Made by a program: the position numbers and the translations under genes. The notes below the pieces were generated by a model that worked only from the letters and a program-made list of their open reading frames with translations, was not told the origin of the DNA and ran no database searches. From Erysipelotrichaceae bacterium UBA6182 (lineage in GTDB: Bacteria > Bacillota_I > Bacilli_A > Erysipelotrichales > Erysipelotrichaceae): a DNA stretch of 32,624 bases. The DNA is taken from assembly GCA_002422065.1 (NCBI GenBank), contig DITO01000240.1, positions 1 through 32,624 on the forward strand. The letters run 5' to 3'. How positions within the stretch are numbered: position 1 is the stretch's first letter; the number at the start of each line of letters is the position of its first letter. Positions 9,078 to 18,235 of this stretch are shown here, piece by piece.

Positions 9078-9710
9078 TTACTCCAAGAAATAACGATAGA
9101 TCTGAAATTGTCCGTTATTTACCATTACACTGAAATAAGCTTTTGTTTGATAGCCTTCAGGATTGAAAACATCATTGGGTTCATATGTCCATTCAGCAGC
9201 GACATAGTAACTTGGATAACTTGTCTCCCCAATGACGTAGTTTACTTCTGGATCCACATATTTAATATTTACTGAACTAACTTTCAAAAGATTTTCGCTT
9301 CCATATTCATTGATAAAATAAGAAAGGTCTTTGTAAAAGAATGCCTTAGCTTCAGTTTGGATATATAAGGTATTTGGAGCATAAACAAATTGCAGACCGC
9401 CGACATCAAAACTTCCTTGCTTGTTCGACCACGTATAGAAGGAAGCGATGTAGTTCTTAACGATTGCACCTGCAATCGCTTCAGGGGTCGTCTCTTCACT
9501 GGTAAGTGCTACTCTGAGCTCTTCAAAATAAGCTTTCTGGACATCAGTTGCATTGCTTCTCAGTTTATAATTGATTTCCGCATCAACATTGATGGTTTCA
9601 TCTCCATCGCCATTGAGTGTAATATACGCAAATAAACCACCAACAATGACCAATAGGATCAACGTTAGGATAACGGCAGCTAGTTTTAGTTGTTTTGTTG
9701 CTTTTTTCAT
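9078..9710 (-). CDS. Small membrane-anchored extracytoplasmic protein of unknown function
   Basis: A 210-residue protein I do not recognise. Residues about 8-31 form one hydrophobic helix after a lysine-rich start (MKKATKQLKLAA), a signal anchor with the remainder outside. The outer domain (about 35-210) mixes helix and strand and is rich in Tyr/Phe; an NTF2-like fold is conceivable but unproven. There are no cysteines and no lipobox. It is the first gene of a two-gene unit: its TAA is 3 bases before the LCP start and its 3' end contains the LCP ribosome site, so a joint role in polymer attachment is the natural guess. No convincing Shine-Dalgarno precedes its ATG. Confidence 0.7.
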   Translation of the reverse strand: MKKATKQLKLAAVILTLILLVIVGGLFAYITLNGDGDETINVDAEINYKLRSNATDVQKAYFEELRVALTSEETTPEAIAGAIVKNYIASFYTWSNKQGSFDVGGLQFVYAPNTLYIQTEAKAFFYKDLSYFINEYGSENLLKVSSVNIKYVDPEVNYVIGETSYPSYYVAAEWTYEPNDVFNPEGYQTKAYFSVMVNNGQFQIYRYFLE

Positions 9711-10101
9711 AATTAAAATGTAGGAATTGAGATTCTACCACTTTCCATACTATGATAACAGCAATGGTGTTAATTTTGTATAAAGTTTTCTCAAAGAAGT
9801 TAGAGATTCTAAAAAAAGTCTAATTATATAATAAAAATCCACTTCATTATTGTTAAATAATAAAGTTTTCAATATATAGATTGTGTTGATAAATATATTC
9901 ATTCTTTAGTCCAGACTCATTTCTATTCACCTCTACAGATTGATTAAATTTATATCGCTTTTAGATTTAAAGTCGATCATTATCCTTAAATTCATGCCAA
10001 AAATAGTACAATATTTAATTGCACTTTAGTAAATAACTTTATTACAATTTTATCAATTGTGTAATTCATGCTAATATTCTTATCAAGGGGGGGACTTGTT
10101 T
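9711..10101. other. Divergent intergenic region (391 bp), no gene seen
   Basis: A very AT-rich spacer between the LCP operon (leftward) and the GT-C-like genes (rightward). No open frame with coding character is visible on either strand. For the leftward unit I see only a weak candidate promoter (TTAACA at 9773-9768 and TAGTAT at 9752-9747, 15-bp spacer). For the rightward unit there are two candidates: TTGCAC at 10019 with TACAAT at 10043 (18-bp spacer), and an extended -10 at 10069-10077. A small AT-only hairpin (ATTATT-GTTA-AATAAT) lies near 9846-9861. Confidence 0.6.
10069..10077 (+). promoter_or_regulatory. Candidate extended -10 promoter for the GT-C-like gene pair
   Basis: TGCTAATAT fits an extended -10 (TG-n-TAATAT). 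Its predicted start, about 10084, would give a short leader containing the AAGGGGGGG ribosome site (10085-10093). There is no good -35 at the correct distance. A second candidate (TTGCAC at 10019, 18 bp, TACAAT at 10043) lies just upstream. Confidence 0.35.
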
Positions 10102-11820
10102 ATGATTTGGTTGATTCCATTTATAGCCTTTATTCTAACTTTCTTCGTCAAATCTGACTTTAGAACTGACGATCTTAATGTTTACATACCTTATATCAAA
10201 GAACTCATTAATGGCTACCGTCTAGGCACACAATATGATTATCAAGCTTATTATTGGGCTCTTTCACTTCTTAACAGCGCATATGTTAAGATTTCTAATT
10301 TGCCTTTGATTCCCACATTGCTTCCTTTAGGATTCATTACTTTATTGACATCAACAGTACTATTCACTTGGTTAGCTTATACTTATCAGAATATTTGGAA
10401 CTATTTCGTTAAGAGTATTAGGAAAATTGATAAGATTTTACTCGTTTCGATTCTAGTTTATTCTACTCTCCTCTTTTGGAACATCGCATATCCGAGTTAT
10501 GGAAATACATTTCGTCGTGTCACCGTTATTTGGATTCTTTTCACTTTTATTAAGTATATTGAGAAACGTGATATTAAGTATATTATAAATTTGATTTTTC
10601 TATTTATTCTATTAGTCAACTTTTCATCTACAGGAATATTTTTAAGTTTCTTTTTACTTTATGCATTCTTGCATGTTCTAACATATGCACATGATAATAA
10701 TATTTTAAAAAATATCTGGTTTATGAGCCCAGCTTTCAGTATATGGTCAATTTTATTCAGACCAAATTTCTGGCCAATAGTTCTTATTTATCATGTTCTT
10801 ATGTTAATTTTAGAAATTACGAAATCCTTTAATATTGCAGATAGAATTTGGAGCAAAGTTCAACCCTATGTACTATTTCTAGTTCCTATTTCTTTTTGTG
10901 TTTTATCTGGATTCTTTCCAAATATTTTTAATACATATAAACCTTGGATTAATTTCTTCACCAATCCTGAATATGAGATGTTAGTCCATTATTTACGTTT
11001 TGATTTTTCAAGTTCGCAGTTTGCACTGTTAAGTCTTGTAAATATTGGTTTTTGGATTGTATTAATTACAGCAATCATACTTACTTTCCGTCAAAAGACA
11101 CAAAACTATCAGTGGCCAATCACCTATTTACTTTTCGTGTTACTTGTGACTTTTTTTAATCCATTTGTAGCTCGTTTTGTAATTAGCAACTTTACGAATC
11201 TAGCATATTTTAGAATTTATGATATTTTGTTCAACCCGATTACAATTTTCGTATGTTACAGTGTTGTTATAGATCATTTACCGAAAGGTTGGTCTCAAAC
11301 TGTTTCTCGCACGATAATGCTAATTGTATTAACTCTTGGTGTTATAAGTAGTAATGTTTGGACATACTTGGATTTCTCTGGACAAATTGACCCAATTTAT
11401 CACGTGAATAAACAAGAGGTAGAGGTTTTAAACCAACTTAAAAACTATATTGAAAAGGAACAGATGTATAGACAAATTCGAATCGTTACACAAATATATG
11501 GTACTCACTTATTAACGGATTTAGATGTTTCGATTTTAAATCGAACTCGAATCGATAATCAAGCGGATCTATTTAGTAAGAATGATTCACGTTCAATACT
11601 TAATCAAATATTTCTAATCAAAGATGGCTATATCAAAGCCGAATTCGAGCAGCCATTTAGTGAAACATGCAAAATAACAAAACACTTCAATACTGATTTT
11701 GTAATTCTGAATGCCCAATACAACTGGGATGTTGAGAATGGTCTAGGATATTGTGCGGAGAAAGTAGTCGAAGTTGGGAATTATCGTGTCTTTAGGATGC
11801 GATTTGAGTGGCTAGACTAA
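10102..11820 (+). CDS. GT-C-like polytopic membrane protein, shorter member of a family pair
   Basis: A 572-residue protein. ATG 10102 is chosen because a strong AAGGGGGGG site ends 8 bases before it; TTG at 10096 would be too close. It has about 10-12 membrane segments. The first outside loop contains DDLNVY (residues 23-28) and TQYDYQ (43-48), acidic motifs of the kind that bind polyprenyl-phosphate-sugar donors in GT-C enzymes. A later YFRIYDILFNP motif and a C-terminal extracytoplasmic domain of about 140 residues with two cysteines follow. All of these recur in the 685-residue protein at 13691-15748, so the two are homologous. This one lacks about 95 N-terminal residues of its relative. 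It may belong to a domain-of-unknown-function membrane family (DUF6077-like is a guess). Function inferred: extracytoplasmic glycosyl transfer or polymerisation. Confidence 0.72.
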   Translation: MIWLIPFIAFILTFFVKSDFRTDDLNVYIPYIKELINGYRLGTQYDYQAYYWALSLLNSAYVKISNLPLIPTLLPLGFITLLTSTVLFTWLAYTYQNIWNYFVKSIRKIDKILLVSILVYSTLLFWNIAYPSYGNTFRRVTVIWILFTFIKYIEKRDIKYIINLIFLFILLVNFSSTGIFLSFFLLYAFLHVLTYAHDNNILKNIWFMSPAFSIWSILFRPNFWPIVLIYHVLMLILEITKSFNIADRIWSKVQPYVLFLVPISFCVLSGFFPNIFNTYKPWINFFTNPEYEMLVHYLRFDFSSSQFALLSLVNIGFWIVLITAIILTFRQKTQNYQWPITYLLFVLLVTFFNPFVARFVISNFTNLAYFRIYDILFNPITIFVCYSVVIDHLPKGWSQTVSRTIMLIVLTLGVISSNVWTYLDFSGQIDPIYHVNKQEVEVLNQLKNYIEKEQMYRQIRIVTQIYGTHLLTDLDVSILNRTRIDNQADLFSKNDSRSILNQIFLIKDGYIKAEFEQPFSETCKITKHFNTDFVILNAQYNWDVENGLGYCAEKVVEVGNYRVFRMRFEWLD

Positions 11821-11890
11821 TGTTACTTAGGCTATAATGATACAAATCGCAAGTCAAATATTCTGTTAATGAGCAAATGAGGGCTACTCA

Positions 11891-13690
11891 ATGAATATAA
11901 TTCAAATTATGTTGTTCATATTCTATCCACTATTGATTATTGGAATTATTTTTTATCTTGCAACACAAAGTAATTTCAAAATGATAATAAAATCAAATTG
12001 GAAATCTATATTGATTTTCGCTATATTTTTTATAATATTTATTAATGCATATACGATTTGGCATATGAGTCAAGAGCAATTCATTTACTATTGGGATTTT
12101 TCAGGTTTTTGGCGACGTCAACTTGAAGTCATGAACTTTTTTAGAAATAATGTGAACCAACTGATACCGTACGTATACAAGACTTTATTGTTTGAAGAGT
12201 ATTCTTCATTTCCTCAACTATTCCTTATCCCACATATCTTGCTTATCGGTGAAACATACCCACGTTTTGTGTTAGCAATGGTCAATACTTTTCTAGTTCC
12301 ATCCCAAATATTGCTTTATGTTTGGGTTCTTGGTTATCTAAACTCTTTAAGAATAGATGGCATCACTGCGAAAATCTCAATTGGAGTTTGTATTCTTTTT
12401 TTTACAGGGAATTATTTGCCCTTAATCCTTGGATATGTCGGTTCTGCAGGTCTCCTGTGGATTATCATTGTTAGCATACTCATGACAAAGAATAATGATG
12501 AAAAAATCGATCCACTACGGTTCATCTTGATTGGTATTATTATGGTTTTCCTTGTTTTTATTCGACGCTGGTTTGCATACTATGTCTTGGCGTTCTTTAT
12601 GATTACTCCACTTTCATATATAGCTCATCATCTTATTAGTAAAACATTAACATCAAAGAAATTTCTTTTGCTCTTAATCAATCTCTTTATCAGTGGTATG
12701 AGTTCTATACTTATTTTATTAATTGGATTCAGACCACTCATTAGTACATTCACACAATATGATTATAAATTTGCGTATCAATCCGTTTATACTGGCCTAG
12801 GCGAAGCAATCCCTTGGTTAATAAACTATTACAGCCCTTTCCAGGCCGGTTTGTTACTATTTGGTATAATGTTCGGGTTATCGAATAAAATCATCCGTGA
12901 GCACGCTTTATTTGCGTTTGGTACGATTGTATTTGTAATCGTTACTTTTTACCAAGTTCAGATATTTGGATCACATCATTATTACATTATCAATGTATTT
13001 GGTCAGTTGTTGGTGCTTTTTGGAGTCATATCGCTATTTTCAATGATTCAATCAAGACCATCAAAACCAATTATAGTATTGATTTTAAGCATACTTATAA
13101 TGAGCAATTTCTTTATTGTCTTCTTAAGACAAGACACACAATTGAGTATATTCCTACGATCAAGATTCCAAGTTCTTTCTTCTTCACTAAACGTTCCCCC
13201 TCGTAGAAGTGCGAATGTGGATGTAACAAGGACAATAGTGGAAGACCTGCAGAGAATGACTCAAGCTTATGAATACATCTATGTTTTGGCTGGTTCAGGC
13301 AATATCAACGACGATATGCTTAGAAACGCATTGTTGCCTGACCAATTGAACCCATTGCCGACGATTGAAGCCACAAAACAATTGGATACTCGAGATGGAG
13401 TTCCTAAAGACTTCTTTATTTATACATACATCGTTGTGGCAGATCCCATTCAGTACCATAATGGAGCACCCTTTCAGCATGTAATTGGTGAACTCGCAAA
13501 CGGTATGTTGAATGATCCAGATCTACAACCCTATTATTCTTCAATTCGTGACTACAAGTTAAACAATGGTGAGATTAATGTAATCGTGTTTAAGCGAATT
13601 GAAGATATTCCTGATTCAATCAAAGAAAAATACAGGAATCTTTATCGAAACCTGTATCCAGATCATCCATTTCTTTATGAATTCAATTAA
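11891..13690 (+). CDS. GT-C-like polytopic membrane protein
   Basis: A 599-residue protein starting at ATG 11891 with GAGGG about 8 bases upstream. It has two membrane helices near the N-terminus, then an outside loop with YYWDFSGFW (about residues 66-74) and an amphipathic stretch reaching EEYSSFPQ, then about nine more helices and a soluble C-terminal region of roughly 170 residues ending at the stop. The W-D-F-S-G-x-W loop with nearby acidic residues resembles the donor/metal loop of GT39/GT-C enzymes, although I cannot name the family. It lies 70 bases after the preceding membrane gene on the same strand and ends exactly against the convergent gene at 13691. It probably acts outside the membrane on a lipid-linked sugar (inference). 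A Wzy-like polymerase is an alternative. Confidence 0.68.
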   Translation: MNIIQIMLFIFYPLLIIGIIFYLATQSNFKMIIKSNWKSILIFAIFFIIFINAYTIWHMSQEQFIYYWDFSGFWRRQLEVMNFFRNNVNQLIPYVYKTLLFEEYSSFPQLFLIPHILLIGETYPRFVLAMVNTFLVPSQILLYVWVLGYLNSLRIDGITAKISIGVCILFFTGNYLPLILGYVGSAGLLWIIIVSILMTKNNDEKIDPLRFILIGIIMVFLVFIRRWFAYYVLAFFMITPLSYIAHHLISKTLTSKKFLLLLINLFISGMSSILILLIGFRPLISTFTQYDYKFAYQSVYTGLGEAIPWLINYYSPFQAGLLLFGIMFGLSNKIIREHALFAFGTIVFVIVTFYQVQIFGSHHYYIINVFGQLLVLFGVISLFSMIQSRPSKPIIVLILSILIMSNFFIVFLRQDTQLSIFLRSRFQVLSSSLNVPPRRSANVDVTRTIVEDLQRMTQAYEYIYVLAGSGNINDDMLRNALLPDQLNPLPTIEATKQLDTRDGVPKDFFIYTYIVVADPIQYHNGAPFQHVIGELANGMLNDPDLQPYYSSIRDYKLNNGEINVIVFKRIEDIPDSIKEKYRNLYRNLYPDHPFLYEFN

Positions 13691-15748
13691 TCACCAATAG
13701 AATTGATAGATAAAATAGTCTGTATTTTCGAATACAGGTGTTGCACAATCCCTGACCTTAAAATACAAAGGAATGATGATACCCTTTTCGTCAATATAAA
13801 ATTGGTTCTTACTAACGACGACAAAATCAATTCGCTCATCAATTAAATAGTGACATGTATTAGCATAATCTGGAACCACATCAAATATTTCTTGCCCAAT
13901 AAAGTCTCGATTCATAAAAATGGTCAGCAATTTTGATTTTTCTGCATTGATGGTATATCGGTTGATGCTTCGAATCATTTCATTGGATATTGGGGTTACT
14001 ACATTAGGCACAAACCCTCGAACCATTTCAATTTGAGAAACAACACGCGCTGGTGCATATGCTTCCAGTGCTATTTTTGTCTTCAAAACACTAAGTGTCT
14101 CAATCTGTGATGATTCAACTCGATAGAGTGAACTATAGTGCTCTGATGGTAAGAAAGAGTTGTGGTAATACAATTGACTGTGTTGAATAGCACTTGGTAA
14201 AAAGCCGAGAAGTAATGTTACTGAAATAATTCCACTAATCCATTTCGGTTTAACAAGCGAAATTACTGATGTTGAAAAAAGCAATACCGTAAATGGATTA
14301 AAGATGACTTCAAAACTTCGATAATAAACAACACTTGCAAGAAATCTCGTTACAAAGAGTGAACTGATTGGATTAATGAACAGAATTAATAAGCCAATAA
14401 TATATAAACGGTATCTTCCATTAATAAAAAATAAATATCCAAGCAAACTAATAAAATAAACAATATTAATAAAGATGTGTACAACAGATTCAGTATTAAA
14501 GTAATACCAGACCATGTCATAGGCACGATGGTCAAAAAAGAAATCAACTGGTAGATTTGAACCCTGAAGATAAGTAGATGTGGAATAGCTAAGCATTAAA
14601 ATTGGTATCCCAAAAAGAATAAAATAGCGAACAAATGAAACAATTGGCGCAACTTTACTACTCTTACTTCGATACAAAGCATATAAAAATACAAAGAGTA
14701 ATAAAAATACAATTAATAAGCTTACAAAAATAGTAGAATTATTTGTTCCTAGATAAAATAATGTGAAAAGTAATGTAGGGAATATGATTATACCAATATT
14801 TTCAATTAGTCTTCTATGAGAAAGCTCTGTTTTAAATTGAAACATTACGTAAGGCGTCAACACAATTATTCCCAAAAAGAACCCAGTAGAACTAACAGAA
14901 ATGAGTGCAGAGGATAGTAGAAGCATAAGTACAGCTTTATTTGATTTGCTTGTGATTGATTTATAAATCTCCATCATTAAGAATGCAAGAATCCAAGTAC
15001 GATAGGTGTTTCCAAAAAAAGCAAAAACCTGATTGTAATAAATGAATCCATTGTATCCAAGAAACAATAAGACAATAAATGCAAAAACGGGATTCTTTAA
15101 CACCTTAATATCTCTAGCCATACCAAATATGAGACTATACTCAAACGTGTAAAATAGAATACTTATCGTCCATATGAATACGTTTGTTGATATCGTGAAG
15201 TAACCTGGATTCATCAATCGAATCACTGGTTCGAATGATGCAAGAATAAAAGAACCAAAGGCATAGAATGATTGAAAGTCATATTGCGTATTAACAATAT
15301 CCTTTACTAATCCTGTACCATATTCCACAAAACTAAATGTTCTAGATGAAGCACCTTGAACGACCATACTTAAGTAGAAATTTGTATCGAAACTATTTTG
15401 ACCTAATGTTCTCTGTGCTGCAAAATAAACCATGATTATCACAAAGAAAATCATTCCTGAATAGTATACAGCATCACTTTTGTTGAAACGTGGTCTATCT
15501 TTCGAAAGTAAGCCCAGGATATTGATCAAGATAATCATTAGACCTAAGATTACAAAGAAAACCATTGTTGGTATCTTCAACCAAACGACAGGATAGATTA
15601 AAAATTGTATAACTCCAAACCAAGCAGATAAGCCCAAAGGAAAAAACAACCATGGATTCAAATTGAAATTGAACTTATGGTTCAAAATCAATCCAAGATT
15701 ATAAAAAGTGATAGAAAATAATAAGGTGTAAACTAGAATTGCGATCAT
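13691..15748 (-). CDS. GT-C-like polytopic membrane protein, longer member of the family pair
   Basis: A 685-residue protein and the last gene of the CDP-sugar operon. Its ATG overlaps the YfhO stop as ATGA (15745-15748), with a purine-rich AGAAGAGAAAAG before it. Three N-terminal helices (to about 80) precede a fourth and then an outside loop with FDTNFY (120-125) and TQYDFQ (154-159). These align with DDLNVY and TQYDYQ of the 572-residue protein at 10102. A later YYRSFEVIFNPFT motif and the C-terminal outside domain, with cysteines in NTCHY and DCATP, also match it. The position after rfbF-rfbG-SDR-RmlC-GtrB-YfhO makes a role in using the CDP-derived sugar likely: donor-dependent transfer or, less likely, lipid-sugar flipping. 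No characterised relative is recognised. Confidence 0.72.
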   Translation of the reverse strand: MIAILVYTLLFSITFYNLGLILNHKFNFNLNPWLFFPLGLSAWFGVIQFLIYPVVWLKIPTMVFFVILGLMIILINILGLLSKDRPRFNKSDAVYYSGMIFFVIIMVYFAAQRTLGQNSFDTNFYLSMVVQGASSRTFSFVEYGTGLVKDIVNTQYDFQSFYAFGSFILASFEPVIRLMNPGYFTISTNVFIWTISILFYTFEYSLIFGMARDIKVLKNPVFAFIVLLFLGYNGFIYYNQVFAFFGNTYRTWILAFLMMEIYKSITSKSNKAVLMLLLSSALISVSSTGFFLGIIVLTPYVMFQFKTELSHRRLIENIGIIIFPTLLFTLFYLGTNNSTIFVSLLIVFLLLFVFLYALYRSKSSKVAPIVSFVRYFILFGIPILMLSYSTSTYLQGSNLPVDFFFDHRAYDMVWYYFNTESVVHIFINIVYFISLLGYLFFINGRYRLYIIGLLILFINPISSLFVTRFLASVVYYRSFEVIFNPFTVLLFSTSVISLVKPKWISGIISVTLLLGFLPSAIQHSQLYYHNSFLPSEHYSSLYRVESSQIETLSVLKTKIALEAYAPARVVSQIEMVRGFVPNVVTPISNEMIRSINRYTINAEKSKLLTIFMNRDFIGQEIFDVVPDYANTCHYLIDERIDFVVVSKNQFYIDEKGIIIPLYFKVRDCATPVFENTDYFIYQFYW

Positions 15749-18234
15749 GCTTTTCTCTTCTTTTTCTCATTGTAGGCTAACACAAGAATAATTAATAGAC
15801 TTAAGCCACTTATACTTGATCCAAGTAAAAGTCCAGGAGGTGTATATCGGAACTCAACTTGATGTGCACCACTCGAAACATCAAAACCTACAAAGGCTAT
15901 ATTCACAGGTCTGGTCAACACTTCTTCTCCATCCACGAAAACTTTCCACCCTTTATCATACGGTAGATTTGTGAACACAACGGATTCATCATTTCTTACT
16001 TGTAAGTCAGCCTTGATGGTGTCCGTACTATTCTCAACATTTTCAAAGAAGTCAAAGCTATTCAGTTGTTTATAAAGAACTTCTACATCCTCTTCAGTAA
16101 TGAAATATACATCGACAGGAAGATGTTCCTCAAGATAATACATGTTTGAACAATAGAAATAGACCTTTTTGGCATCTCGAAACATTGGTGCAGATGTATA
16201 ACCATACTCAGTCGTTACGACACGATTTACAACATTTCCATCTTCAGTAAAATCAATCGTACACGTTCCAAATGGGTTCGCTCGACTGTAATCAATTAAA
16301 AAATAACCATCATCCAAACTTGAGATATCATAACTTTCATTCTTACCGTCATTGATAATTTGTGTAGGCATAAATCCGGTAAACGTAGAAGTACCATTTA
16401 CGTCGATGACACCACTGAACATCGCTAAGTCTTGAATAAATGTACTCTCACTAATCAAGGATGCTTCATAGATTCTCTGACTTGAAGCAAAACCCAATCC
16501 GACATCAACTTGATTGATTGCGAATTTATCATTAAACCATGTATATCCAAATGGCAATGTTCCATCGTGAGGGACCCAGTATTTTGATCCTAAAATTGTT
16601 TTGGCTAATGTTTTTGAAGGTGCATACTCAAGCTTTCTAAAGGGCATGAATCGATTGTCATAATAAGCCTGCGAATCATGATTGTATACACTCATATACA
16701 TCAAGAAGCCAGGATAATTAAGGGTAGCAGGATTTGTAGTGATACCATCTTGCACATCAATGCGATAAAAACCTTTATCCATTTCCTTAATCACATCAAT
16801 GGATGGATTATAGAAAAGATCATTGATTTGGTAATCCGAATTGATATAGTTTTGTGAACCGTTGATTGTCATTCTTCTATTCAACACATATACACCTTCA
16901 ATCATGAGAACAAGAATCAACGCAATGGTTTGGTTCTTTTTACTTTTCAGATTAAAGACAATAGAATAAGCAAAAACAATCCCAACAAAATAAACCAAAT
17001 GTTGTTTCAAGGACATTTGATTTTGCAATGTATACAACAGATTTCTACCAGAAATCATATAGAATGAACCAATCAGTAAGCATAGGATTCCCAAATTGAT
17101 GAACCAATCAAACCATTTTAATTGATTGAGGTGATTGATGGTTTTAGCTGCAACAATTGCATTTACCAAAACGATAATGAACATCCATCGTGAATCTGTA
17201 TTTCCGTTTAGAATCTTATAGAACCCAGGAATAAACATCATTAAATAGAACACTGTGACAAAGAATACCCATCTGTATTTATTTTCAAAGCGTATTCTTG
17301 TAAAAGGATAAAGTAGAAAAACAAAAATAACAAAAGAAAAAATATACGGTTGGCTCATTTGAGGCGGTGTAGAAAAATAAGAATAAAAGAGATTATAATC
17401 AAAATCATTCATTACAGGTGAGAAAAATGAAGTGATGATCGCATAAATCGTGCGTATGTCAAATGTAGGCAAAAAATCAAGAGGAACCAAGGTACTTACC
17501 CTTGGTGTTGTTCTTAGTATCAACACGACAGGAATCACAATGACCGCGATCAATCCAATCCCTAAAAGGAAGTACGATGCATAATAAACAACTCGATTAA
17601 AAAAGTGTTTCCAATCTTTGTTCTCTGTCCACACTCGAAAAGCTAAATAAGCAATTAAAAACCAAGCAAACATGTAGAAATAATAAGGATTCAATAAGAA
17701 AGTAAAGGCAATAGATAAAGCAAACAACAACTTATTTGAATCCTTTAACATTTTCTCTGCAAAATACAAAATCATGGCAAATCCCATGAATGGATCAATA
17801 AACGGACCATAGTGAATCCAACACATCATATAACCTGAGAACGTAATGATCAGTGTTCCAACCATACGGGCATTCTCATCTTCTACGATTTGACTCAACC
17901 AACGATATGCAAAGTACGCTGTCACCATAAAGCGAATCATATCAAAATAAATAAACAGATAAGGCAACCATTCTATTGGAAACAAAGCTGCGATCCAAGT
18001 GAATGGCGAACCCAGTGAAATAAAAAAACCGACAAACGTATTGCTTCCCAAGCCAATGGAAGGATTCCAGAAATTGAAATCCCAGTTTTGAATCCAAAGA
18101 ACAAACTGTCGCATGTGTGGAATCAACTGTTCCAACTCATCGCCCCAGTACACTAAAAGACTCTGATTGAATACTAGAGGACTAAAGTATGCAATCGCCA
18201 CAATCCCAAATACAGTCAATAAGGTTTTCTTCAT
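15745..18234 (-). CDS. YfhO-family membrane glycosyltransferase (GT-C type), copy 3
   Basis: An 829-residue protein whose ATG is 1 base after the stop of the GtrB-like gene, so translation is probably coupled; no strong Shine-Dalgarno is seen. It has an N-terminal helix, then YWGDELEQ (residues 29-36) in the first outside loop, about twelve membrane helices to about residue 450, an extracytoplasmic domain, and the YfhO C-terminal signature at about 756-805 (PYDKGWKVFVDG, then YTPPG) followed by a last helix and a lysine-rich tail. It is closer in motif content to copy 1 than to copy 2. In known three-component systems a GtrB/CsbB-type enzyme makes polyprenyl-phosphate-sugar and a YfhO-type enzyme uses it outside. 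The adjacent GtrB-like gene therefore points to this as the transferase for the CDP-derived sugar. Confidence 0.86.
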   Translation of the reverse strand: MKKTLLTVFGIVAIAYFSPLVFNQSLLVYWGDELEQLIPHMRQFVLWIQNWDFNFWNPSIGLGSNTFVGFFISLGSPFTWIAALFPIEWLPYLFIYFDMIRFMVTAYFAYRWLSQIVEDENARMVGTLIITFSGYMMCWIHYGPFIDPFMGFAMILYFAEKMLKDSNKLLFALSIAFTFLLNPYYFYMFAWFLIAYLAFRVWTENKDWKHFFNRVVYYASYFLLGIGLIAVIVIPVVLILRTTPRVSTLVPLDFLPTFDIRTIYAIITSFFSPVMNDFDYNLFYSYFSTPPQMSQPYIFSFVIFVFLLYPFTRIRFENKYRWVFFVTVFYLMMFIPGFYKILNGNTDSRWMFIIVLVNAIVAAKTINHLNQLKWFDWFINLGILCLLIGSFYMISGRNLLYTLQNQMSLKQHLVYFVGIVFAYSIVFNLKSKKNQTIALILVLMIEGVYVLNRRMTINGSQNYINSDYQINDLFYNPSIDVIKEMDKGFYRIDVQDGITTNPATLNYPGFLMYMSVYNHDSQAYYDNRFMPFRKLEYAPSKTLAKTILGSKYWVPHDGTLPFGYTWFNDKFAINQVDVGLGFASSQRIYEASLISESTFIQDLAMFSGVIDVNGTSTFTGFMPTQIINDGKNESYDISSLDDGYFLIDYSRANPFGTCTIDFTEDGNVVNRVVTTEYGYTSAPMFRDAKKVYFYCSNMYYLEEHLPVDVYFITEEDVEVLYKQLNSFDFFENVENSTDTIKADLQVRNDESVVFTNLPYDKGWKVFVDGEEVLTRPVNIAFVGFDVSSGAHQVEFRYTPPGLLLGSSISGLSLLIILVLAYNEKKKRKA

Positions 18235-18235
18235 A

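Noticed and set aside
11833..11838. Consensus TATAAT before the gene at 11891, considered as its own promoter
   Set aside because: The only -35-like hexamer (TTGAGT at 11804) is 23 bases away and there is no TG extension, so cotranscription with the preceding gene is simpler.
10102..13690. Assignment of either rightward membrane protein as the Wzy polymerase
   Set aside because: Both have acidic first outside loops and large C-terminal outer domains, which fit GT-C enzymes better than typical Wzy. The possibility is kept only as an alternative.
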